A stretch of DNA of 64,000 nucleotides from Hydractinia symbiolongicarpus (Eukaryota > Cnidaria > Hydrozoa > Anthoathecata > Hydractiniidae): the NCBI RefSeq assembly GCF_029227915.1, contig NC_079877.1:28543851-28607850 (forward strand), given 5' to 3'. The position numbers and the translations under genes are program-made. This document shows positions 48,374 through 60,300 of this stretch, in pieces (the stretch's first letter is position 1; every line of letters starts with the position of its first letter). The notes beneath the pieces were generated by a model. That model worked only from the letters and a program-made list of their open reading frames with translations. It was not told the origin of the DNA and did no database searches.

Positions 48374-51300
48374 GTAATTTCCATTTAGTTTGGAGCTAGC
48401 TTGGCTGGCTGAATGTGTTCTCTCTGTTGTGATGTACCTTATTTCAGGACAAAAGGCTAGCCAGCCAATTTTGTTAGCTAGCTAGCTAAGGGTTCACTTG
48501 CTATCGTCACATATATGTCTTATAAAGGCTTTACAATATTGATAAGTTTCATATAGTTGCTTATTCACTGACTTTTAGAGACAAATCAGGTAACTTTCAA
48601 TAAAGGTCATATCCTCCCACCCTATCCCCTTTACAGAAAAAGTGTGATGAAAGTTAGCTTTTGAAAAATGAATTCGCTTAGTTTAAACTTAGCTAAATAT
48701 GTGTGACAATAATTTTTATAATGGAAAACCATTCTTCACAGAACTGCACCTATAATCTCAGAAAAATTCTGCAAGACAATGTCTATATATACCTCTATAA
48801 CCCCCACTTTTTTGCTAAGTAGTAATTTTTTATTTTTTGCCAATAAGTGTCTCTATCACTGCATGAAAATTGATGTTTCTGAAGTCCAAGGTATGGCCGT
48901 TTTACATGTTTTAGGACTCTAAAAATATGTTGGCTTCCACAGGTTTCGCCTCTGAACCCCAACCAACAGGGGGCTTACAGCGTCCCCTGGACTCCAGCTG
49001 CTTCGCCTGTTGATTGTCTCTAAAATCTCCCACTATACCCAATTTTGGAATCCTGGACTCTATAATTCAGCTTTTTCCTGAAACTTTGTTTAAAAATTGC
49101 AAAAAAAGAAACACCATTAATTTTGTAAATTACCGATTTTTAATTTTGCTGCCTTGCTCTAAAATTTTGTCATCCAATTTTTAATTTTTATATATGGCTG
49201 GCTAAGTTTATTTATAACTTATTTGCTTTAGGTTGAGGTTGAGTCGTTGACCCTGTCTGATGAAGAAAAGAAACTTCTGGAGAATTATGACAGGTTGTTT
49301 TACATTAATAACCAGCTATTTTCACTGTCTGTGAAAAAAAAAAATTCCAATAAATATGCTCTATATATAGCCTAAAGGGTGCTTTAATTTTTATTGTGTT
49401 AAAAATATAGTAAATCATGTATATATTGTTTGTACTTTTAGCCGACTATTTGGATTTATTCGTTGGTATGAGCCTGTTGCTGAAACAATAAGTAACTTAA
49501 ATCATAGAACTTTACTTAAGAAGGTAATATTTTTAATATACATGTTGATTCCCTTTTCAACAATCCTTTAGGTCAATTTGGACTTTTTTATTTAGACATT
49601 AGGTAAATAAAATTTGTAAAAAATTCTAACTAGACATCAAAGATTGAAAGCATTGTGTTATTGCAATTTCTTATCTTCTTTGTGTTTAGTAATCATGTGG
49701 GGGTTGAAATAATTGTTTACAATAACAATATCCTGTATTTAATCATGACACAAAACAAGTTAATTTGCAAGCACAATACCATTCATGTTTTTGAATGAAT
49801 TTAATTTTGTACTACTAAGAGATCATTATAAAATCTTCTTACTAAAATAGACAGTTATTTAATTTGTGGGTGAAATAAAATGATTGGTTAAAAGCATGTA
49901 AGAGACTAATTATTCATGAAATAAATAAAAATTGTGTGGTAATGTTTTTTTAACATTACCACACAATTTTTATTTATTTCATGAATAAAAATTGCCTTCA
50001 TGGTTTTTTCTTTTTTTTGCATCCTTTGCCACCGCATATTTTAAACCTTTAACAAGTTGTAAAAGTAACATGTTATTTTAATATAAGAATGTATAACATT
50101 TTACTTTTGTGTACAAGGTGAGGTCTTCAACTCTATTAATTACTCAATTCATTGACCACATTTCCTTCTAAATTGATGTTGTCAATGGCGGAAGTTAAGC
50201 TTAGTAATGTGATGGCGAATGTGTGCAAATCATTGAGGATTGTTTGCCATGGAGTGGAATTTTCAGATGTGATCGACAAAATCCCCAGGCTTTAAGGGTG
50301 ATGGGAAAGGATGAATGTTATACAACTAGAGCTGTCAAATCCCTTTTATTTTCCTTATCCATTTCACTTTAAACGTGATGGCTGAGTTTTTTTAAAAAAG
50401 CAAATATCAAATTAATAAACCTGAAAAAAATAGGATAAGGAATATTTTTAAAGTATATTGTTATCAAAAAACCCATTTTGGTTGCATTGTTTAAGCTTTA
50501 TTGAATACTTGATTACCACTCTAACTTTCAATTAAAATTCTCTGACCAGGTTTATTTAAAGCTTGCATGCTTTTTTTATGAGAATATGAAAATTCTAACC
50601 AGGCTGGTCATTATTCTTATTTCTCTATTGTTCTAAACAATATGCTCATGTTAACCTTTAAATCCCAGCCTGATATTCTTGCTTCAGGATGCTTCACTTA
50701 GAGTTAGTTCATGATGCATGTTTAGTGAAGTGTCCAAGTGAAAGACCAAATGTCTTAAGAACCAATCAATCAATTTTAAAGTAAATATACAAATTTTTTA
50801 GACACAAATTGGAATGTTATTTTCTATGTTTAGGGTATACAGCACTTGGTAAACAAACTGAAAGTTGAGGGTAAAAGTGTGGATGCATCTGTTTTTTGTA
50901 AATTAGGGCATTATCACATTCTTCAGGAAGAGTATCCCAAAGGTAACTCAGACTATCCTTAAAAAATATTGGTTTGTCTTTTTCTGACCAACCTTTAAAA
51001 TTTCTTGCTGAATACAAGAAGTATGGGTTTGCATAAATACTTGTGTATATTTACCATTACCATATTTATTGATGCTGGTGCGTTTTAATAAGTAAAGATA
51101 TAGTGCCAATGTTTGCTGTGACTGTTCAGTGCTTAGCTTTAAGAACATGATCCATCCTAAAAAGTTCATATGAAAAACAATTTTTTTGAGATATATTAAA
51201 ATTAGGAGTGGAATACAGTAAAACGAAAGTCACAAGATGATGTTTTTTATTTGAAGATGCTAAAAAATAATCTACTGACTAAAACTGCAACAAGATTATG

Positions 51301-54300
51301 GCTCAGAAAACGACAAACTAATAAATTAAGAATGCCCTCAATATGTTATTTTTTGATAAAAAATGTTTCTTTATGATGATGTCCTTAAAAAAGTTGAATT
51401 TCTATAACTTTAGCTATGTCAGCATATCAGCGCTACTTTGGTCTTTCTGAGGAATACTTTAAGGTGATATATTAATATAGTTTTTCCTACTGGTAAATCT
51501 TTGTTTTAAGACATGGTTCACACCTGTGCAATGAAAGGTATTTCCTGATTCACACCAATTTTTGCACTCCTGTATAAGATGCCAACTTCAATATACAAAA
51601 AAAATATTGCTGACTTTGTTATTAACTCATTTCAGGATGCTCCCTTTTTGTATGGTCTTGGAATTGTCTACTTCCACTTCAATGCATATCAATGGTAAGA
51701 TATCCTTATTGGAGAGAAAAAATTTATAAAATCATAAATTCCATGCCCTCAAACAGTTATTAATTTTAACTTTTAATGTAGTAATAATTAATTAACTTAT
51801 CTATGTGTGTATTTAAAGTTACTTAATAACTACAATAAATTTTTTTTTTTTGAAATGTTTCATTCCTCTCATTTTTTGTTTTCAAATAGGTCAATAAAAG
51901 CATTTCAGCAACTTCTTTATGTTGATCCAAGCTTTGCAAGAGCTAATGAAGTTCACTTGAGATTGGGACTGATGTTTAAGTCATTGAATAACTTTGATGC
52001 TAGTTTAAAGGTTTGAATTAATTTGTTGATCATCATTCATCATCATAATCATTATCACTGGAATCACATGTCAAAATACTTTAAAGTTTTCAAATTCTTA
52101 TCAAAATATCAATTTTTAGCACTTTCAGCTGGCATTATTAGATTCAAGTCCTTGTTCATTGTCTAAAGTTGAGAGTAAGTGTTTGATATTTTCTTTTTTG
52201 TACTATAAAGGAAGCAAAACCACTACTATCTCAAAAAAAAAATGTCACATTGGTCCTTTTTTAACTAATTTTTATGCAAATAAACAAAGGCTTCAATTTA
52301 TTCTAACTAAATTATGCCTGTACATTTTTAATCCTTAAATAATTTCGTTTAGTTCGATTTCATATTGCTCATCTCTTTGAAATTCAATCTAAATATGAAC
52401 TTGCCAAAGAGGCATATCAAGCCATTATTGCTGCACCAGGAATGCCTCAAAATATACAGTCTGTTGCTTGGAGACAGCTAGGTATGAGAATGTCTATAGA
52501 TTTACCATTCTTACTTTTTTAGTAGTGACATTGCAGCGCCACTCAGTGATTACACATGGCAATTTGTAGCCTTTCTAATTCACAGTGATCCTAGTTTTTA
52601 CTAGTAACCTTTTTGCAAACCAGAAACTTCATGACAATGAGAACCAATTCCTACAATCTCAGTCATCTCTAAATAGTATTTTGGTAGGTTCTGTTACATT
52701 CATGTATTTTTTAAAACGTTGCTAAGCATGGTTATGTGCATGGATGTTATTTTTTTTGTCAAGCAAAAGGTAGCATCAAAATCCCTGTTTTGTTCTTTCT
52801 GGCACGAAAAGCTGGTTGCGAAATCTAGTTTTTATGCAAATAAGAAAAGAAAAAGAAAAATTGAATTAGAAAGTCTGATAATGGTTAAATTGTATATAAA
52901 GTAATAATGTGCATGTTTAGGATGGATGCACCATTCCCATCATCAGCTCGGCGAAAAAACGCAGAGAATTCAACAAGCTGTGCAATGTCTTCAACGCTCA
53001 TTAGAACTTGATACAAGCAGCGGTTCATCTTGGTATTTTCTTGGGAGGTATGTTAGTTGTTATGTTGGCCTATTCCAATAGCTAAAAAAATTTGTATTGT
53101 CCCTCAAGAAAAGAAACATAGTCCTTATAATATTACTATGATCATTAGTTTGTGCCAAATGGTGCCCTCACCTAATTGTGCAAACAAAGTGCTGGCTTAC
53201 AGATTACTAATAGTGCTCAATCAAATCTTATGATATCTTATGTATTACTTTCTCAGGTGCTATGCGCAACTCGGCAAGATTCATGATGCATTTACAGCAT
53301 ACCGTCATGCTATTGACAAAGCTGAAGCAAATGCTGACACATGGTGTTCGATTGGAGTTTTATATCAGCAACAAAATCAACCCATGGATGCTTTGCAAGC
53401 TTATGTTTGTGCAGTCCAGCTTGATAATAACCACATAGCTGCCTGGACAGATCTTGGTGTGCTTTACGAGACTGGAGGTCATTTTCAGTAAGCCAATTAT
53501 ATAAATATATATTTCCATAACGTTTTTAAATTTATAACATTGTTAATTTTGAATAGATTATTTTGTATCATATTTTGACTTAGGTGATCAAGCAGTTGTT
53601 TCAGTTAAGTTATACAGCTTCATTGATGTTTATTTTTGTTTAGAGATTCCATGGTATGTTACACAAATGCTTTAAAAGCATGTGGTAAGTTTAACTTAAC
53701 TTTGTTACATTTTATGCCTACATATACATGTCTACGTTTTAGACAACTTCATTGCATTCTTGTGGTCTTCTTTAAGCTACAGCAAACATTAAAAACAATG
53801 AAGTGAATCAGTAGCAGCATGATGTGTGCTGTCATAGCGTGTAACGTTTTGCTCATTCATTAACCATGTTTCGATTTGTGTGTTGCGTTGTTGTACATTT
53901 TAAGCTTGTAAAAATATTTGGGTTAGTATAGATTAAACGTTGTGAATTGACAAAATACTGTAAAAATAACAGATTATTAAAAAGTTCTGACCCAAACTTT
54001 TGGTATTGTGAAGATTAATCACAAAAGGAAAATTGAACTTTTTTTGAGAATGGCCTTAGATTAGCATTTTTCTGGAAGCCCCAAATCATCTTTAATGAAA
54101 AAACCAGTAGGATGTCCAGACTATCCTATTATTTAAAAGAATATGGACTTAAAAATTTATCACAGTGTGCTTTAATGTACTTTAACGTTTTTGTGTGTGA
54201 TATATTTCTCTTTTTTATAGGAAGTCCAAACACAGGGTTGGAAACAAGGATGAAAATTTTAAAGGAGAAAATGGCAAACCCATTAGTTGCTGAAATAAAT

Positions 54301-57300
54301 AAGAGGTAATATTTTTTTAGCAGTTAGTTTATGTTTTGTACAAACTATAATTCAGATGTGTTTTTATATTTTTTTACATACTTATATTTACAATATTTAG
54401 CTTACCTAGTATAGAAGAGGCATGGAAACTACCTATTCCAGCTGAGTTAACAACGAGGACTGTCAGATTGGTTCAACAGGTTATTGTTTTAGTTAAATTA
54501 TTTTAATATATTTAGTCTTTTTTTAGCCTATCATGCTTTAAAAGGTCTCAAATTATTATATTTATTTCAGTATATTTTTATATATATATAATAATTATTT
54601 TTTATTTATCTGTTTTGTACTTTTAGGCTCGACTTAACCAGCAAGTAGTTCTCCATGCTCGTAATCAATTTTTAAACACTTCGCAAAAACCTGGTACATC
54701 AACTGAAGGTTCATTAAATGAGCAATCTAACATTAGGGACCCTCTTAAACCAGCCACTGAATCTCTATCAACCACTGATCCTAATATAGATACACAAATA
54801 ATGGAAACTTTAGACAATATGAAAAATCCAACTAGTGACTTGAATTTAGATGGAATGCATTCCGCAATCTTTAGTGACAATGTACAGCCTGTTGTTAATG
54901 AGAGCTGTCAGCAAGATTCTTTTCATATGGATGTAACCATGACAACTTCAAGTGCTGTGCAACCTCTTATGTCACCAACAATCCAATCAAAACAGCTTGC
55001 TGATACTTCTGGTCCATCGTGGAACCATAATTCATTGTCAATTAATAACGAAAATGATGGTACCAACCAGCTGTTAAAATCTGACAAAAACTTAAACCAA
55101 ATAAACAATACTGCTGAAAATTCTCTGCATACTCCTAGTTCTGTAAATAATGATACCTTTATCTCAGTTAGTAATGCGTTAACTTTGGCAACAGATGCAA
55201 TTACACCTTCTTCACTAGCATTACCACTAGTGTCTCCAGTAACAACATCTAAGGAGACACCAATGAGTATAAACACAACATTGGATGTTGCATCTCATAA
55301 AGAAAATTTACTCTCTCCGGGTCTAACATCTCCTTTAATATCACCTAATCGAATTGTTAGGTCTCCAAAAGCTCTTTTGTCAAATGGATATCAAGTACCA
55401 AAAATCTGTTTACTCTGGGACGAGAATACTGTTCCAGCTCCTCCACCACGACCACCTCCTGTTCCAGTTTCTCAGCTTTATCCACCAACACCAAGCATCA
55501 CTGTGAGTTGTGTTAGTCAAACTGTATTAAACACTTTTGATTGTTTTGAGCTATATTAGTCATTTTCTACTTAGGTATCAGATCGTAGAGAAGCTATGTC
55601 GCCTGTGCTACGAAATTTCTGTTTTGACACGCGAAACCCAGTAACGGTTATTAAAGGATTGTGTAAAGCTCTAAAGTTAGGTAAGTCATTTGCAGTGTAA
55701 ACACAGTTATTTCAACTTGGTTGTATGCACCTGTTTTAAACTTCTGAATTGTACTACAAATCTTACTGACTTTAGACCTAAGTTTATTTACAACAAGACG
55801 TCTAGTTGAACAAGCTCCTGACCACACTGTAGAAATACGAATTCAGGTAATTGGTTTTGTTATCCTTTTGTTATTTGCCATCCTATATTATAACACACTT
55901 GTGTGATTTACTATGCCTGTCCACGGCACAAATTTCTCTGGTCATTTTCTTACAGCTCACAACTGTAATGCTAAAATTTACTGAACTACAAAAAATTGCT
56001 AAACAGGGGTTCATTTTTTAGTTATGTTTTAGCCATATGGGTCTGTATATGGTTTCTCATATGTAGCATACTCAACAAGTCAAACGCAATGAACATATAT
56101 GATGCATGTGATGCTATAATGATATATATGATTATGTGAATGATATATATGAGTTGTCAATGATATATATCGTACAGTATGTATTGTATACACACAGGCT
56201 TTTGCAAGCTATATATCAACGGTTCATTGTAAAATATTCGCACATTGATTGCTTTCGAAATATGGCCAAAGAATTGTAAGGTCAAAAAAATAAATCTAGT
56301 CCGTGTTTTAAAGGCATTCGCCCTAAAGTTAGTAGCTTCAGAATGTGTATTTATGAAATAAAGAACAAATAATCTTCGAATAAATTAGAATAAAACATTC
56401 ACATAATAGGATCTATGATCTTCTCTTACGCTACTCCTTTATCTTAAAGAGTGACTGGAATAAACAGAGATATAATTAAATCAGAATAAACGTGCGTATA
56501 CTTTCAAATACAATTTATAATACTTTAATGATTTAGCGGCAACAAAGAACAGATGAAAATTGGGATGAAGATTTGAAAAAGCATGTTTGGCCATGCAAAA
56601 GTAGCAAGTAAGGTTGCGTTTTGTCATTTTTTCTAAGTCTATTATTACTTTTGCTAATAAAAGTATTTGTTAATCGTGTTTTGCTGTTGTGTTGTAGATC
56701 AAAAATGACCATTGCAAAGTATGCACAGTATCAAGCTAGTACTTACCAAGATTCATTACAGGCAAGCATTGTTTTTATTTTCGTTAATTTTTCCTCTTTT
56801 TTATACTTACTTGAACATTTTTATATTTTTTGTTAGGTTGTTTAAGCTTTAAATTTGTGAATACTATAAATTGTTTAGAGTGACGATAATGAAAAAGAGA
56901 AAAAAGAGAAGGAAAAATTAGATACAAACATTGGTGAAAATAATAATAACCCATCAACCTCCGGACAGAAGCTGTAAGTTTTCTGTATTTTGATACAAAC
57001 ATATGCAGAATTTTTTTTTAATTTACTAAATTTTCTTTCTTGTTAGAAAGAAAAGGAAATTCAAAATGATCAAATTTGGTACTAATGTCGATTTGTCAGA
57101 CACGAAGAAGTGAGTCAGAAGTATTTACCATTTCAGGAGATCCTTTTTAGTGTACCTACAAAAATAATCATTGGTCAGCCCCATCATGAATTAACAGTTT
57201 CTTTGAGTATCTTTTTTTTATAATGTCTAATAAAATGGATACAAAGCTGCGCATTGCAAGTAGCTTTTCCTGTAAAAACAAATTTGATAAAAACTCACCT

Positions 57301-60300
57301 TGACCATTGTAAACACCATTGTTGTTTTTCACCCCTCCATAAAGACAATATTTTTCTTTATAGATGGAAACCTCAATTAGCTGAATTAACAAAATTACCT
57401 CTGTTTTGTAAGGTGAGTTGGTATGATCATGTTTTCTTATCTTTTTATAGTGAGTGCTGACTTCACTTACTTGCGAATTTTAATTTAGGTTGTCTGTGGT
57501 AGTAACATGTTATGTCATGTTGGCCATAATATATTGGGGATGAATACTGTGCAGTTATATATGAAAATACCAGGTTGCCGGACTCCAGGTATATATTTTT
57601 ATTGACTTCTTATTGCTGTTATTTTTCTTGTCTGTGCAGTGCCTGGTCAATACAGTGAACAACTCAGTCTAACACACTAAATTCTGTCATTCCTTGTTAA
57701 AAAATGCTCCTCTAAAACCCTATATTGAGCTATATATATAATGAGCTCAGTTTACAGTTTAGGGTTTGTGATACGATGAGTTCACTGCAGTTTTTCCATA
57801 TTTATCTGGATTATTAAATATCTCCACCTTTGCACTTTGCAAAGGTGGGGATATTTATTATATTTGCAAAATTTATTAAACCCTTTTTGTCTTGGTGCCA
57901 TCATACTTAATGGAAGCCGGAACTCTCCCCAAAAATAATTGTAACTTTTGGATTAAATTTTCTCTCCTACGATGTCGCCATACCTTTTCGCACATTTAAA
58001 TTAAATATTAGACTAATAGGAGATAGAATATCAGGTTTTACGTTGCTTAGACTTCCCACAGTCCAGTATTCTGTAAAATACGTCACTGGTTTATTTCAAT
58101 TAATGAGTGCTTGTTCTTATGTTCAAACATGAATACATGTGTTCTCTTTTTTGTAGTTCAAAATATTGAGTTAAATTATAATTTATGGTAATATAATAAT
58201 GATATTTCATTTTTACCTTAGCAACCCCTCGGAATCAGCCCTCCCCTTGCAATAAGCCCTCCCCTTGGAATAAGCCCTCTCCTTGGAGTTAGCTCTTCCC
58301 TCGCAAAAGCCCTTTCTTTGGAATAAGCTTACCCCTTAGAATAAGCCTTTAGCTTGAAATTAAACTTTTCCCTGGAATAAGCCCATCAATCAAAGTTATG
58401 ATTTGATAATTTCCCACTAATCCAGATAATCACTAGTACGTCCAATTTTCAGGAGCTGAAATATTAGTGCTATATAAAAAAAACTCAACGTAAAAGTTCT
58501 ACACATGCCCTTAGCTCTTTTTTTCCATATATTTTTGAGAATAATATGCCATTAAACATAATATAACTGAATCTGGTGTACAATTGATGGATTTATGAAG
58601 TTGATTTATCTGGCTAATTGTTGTTTAAAAGTTTTGTTCTGTTAAATTATCTTAGTACTTGTCTTTACATTGATTTCAAGGTCTCTGTTTTTAGGTGTTG
58701 TTTTTTAATTTTTTAATTTATTTATTTGTCCCCAGGCCACCAAGAAAACAACTCATTTGCAGCGATTAATATCAACATTGGTCCAGGAGATTGCGAATGG
58801 TTTTGTTGTGATGAGAAATATTGGGGCGTGATCCATGAACTATGTGAAAAGTAGGTGTTGAAAGTATCTGTTGTCCCTCTGTTCAAGCTTATACACAATG
58901 AATGTAATTTTGCTTTTTTTAAATACTAAGATTTACTTTGCAAAAACTATGCTTTTTTATGAATTAGGAAAAGTAAGATTTTTAAATGACTGAACTTTAA
59001 CACAATGAATGTAATTTTGCTTTTTTTAAATACTAAGATTTACTTTGCAAAAACTATGCTTTTTTATGAATTAGGAAAAGTAAGATTTTTAAATGACTGA
59101 ACTTTACCACTCCTCAAGATGTGCTTCACTGCGTGTATTCATTCATTCTTTTTTTTATCTTTTTTTGTAGACATGGTATCAATTTCTTATCAGGTTCGTA
59201 AAAATAATTCAGCTACATACATTTGCCAAAGTGCATAAATTCAATTTGTTATAATCACTGTTGAATTAATATTTTTCTATTTTGCATTTAGGTTCTTGGT
59301 GGCCAGTTTTAGAAGATTTATACGAAGCACGTGTGCCTGTTCATCGATTCATTCAAAAGCCTGGTGATTTAGTATGGATTAATTGTGGAAATGTCCATTG
59401 GGTGCAATCAATTGTAAGTGCTTGTTTCTTACATGGTCCTCCCTCCATATAATAAATGGAGGATTCAATGTCCATTGGGTGGAATCAACTGTAAGTCCTT
59501 GTTTCTTACATAGTCCTCCCTCCCATTAATAAATGGGAAACTCAATTTCCATTGGGTGCAATCAATTGTAAGTGCTTGTTTCTTACATGGTCCTCCCTCC
59601 CATTAATAAATGGGGGACTCAATTTACATTGGGTGCAATCAACTGTAAGTCCTTGTTTCTTACATGGTCCTCCCTCCCATTAATAAATGGGGAACTCAAT
59701 GTCCATTGGGTGCAATCAATTGTAAGTGCTTGTTTCTTACATGGTCCTCCCTCCCAATAATAAATGGGGGACTCAGTTTCCATTGAGTGCAATCAATTGT
59801 AAGTGCTTGTTTCTTGCATGGTCCTCCTTCCCATTAATAAATGGGGGACTCAATTTCCATTGGGTGCAATCAATTGTAAGTGCTTGTTTCTTACATGGTC
59901 CTCCCTCCCAATAATAAATGGGGGACTCAATGTCCATTAGGTGCAATCAACTTTAAGTCGATGACATCATAACATGCCCCCCTCCCAATGATAGATGAGG
60001 GAACTCAAAGATTTGTACTTAGTTAGAGGGTGGATGAATTACATTTTAAAGGTGAGGGATGGGGGATTCAAGTTTTAGTAATGAGCATAGCTGTATGGGG
60101 GGAGTTAAGAAAAGATAGGGGTGGATTAAAATTTGTAAGGACTATTGATGAAATGTTAGGCAACTTGTGTGGAATGTTGAATCAGGTATATTCTTGTTTA
60201 TACATATGAATTGTTTATACAACTGTGACAGGATAATGAATCTGCATACATAACCTTTATCTGAAACACGTGTAGGTATCTGTACACGTATATTTTACCC

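Larger units (their letters stand above)
49232..54479 (+). other. KDM6 N-terminal TPR array
   Basis: Thirteen exons encode residues about 2-411. Recognisable TPR helices include [85 protein letters not shown] and [18 protein letters not shown]. In UTX proteins this TPR superhelix binds partner proteins of COMPASS-like complexes. All repeats of the vertebrate array appear to be present. The array ends with [20 protein letters not shown], a conserved UTX segment. Confidence 0.9.

Noticed and set aside
59572-59914. Two 62-codon open frames in the 77-bp array
   Set aside because: They are by-products of the tandem repeat, lack splice context and have no similarity to the KDM6 product.
59390-59972. 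CRISPR-like regularly spaced repeat array
   Set aside because: The whole 77-base unit is repeated, with no unique spacers, and it lies inside an animal gene intron.
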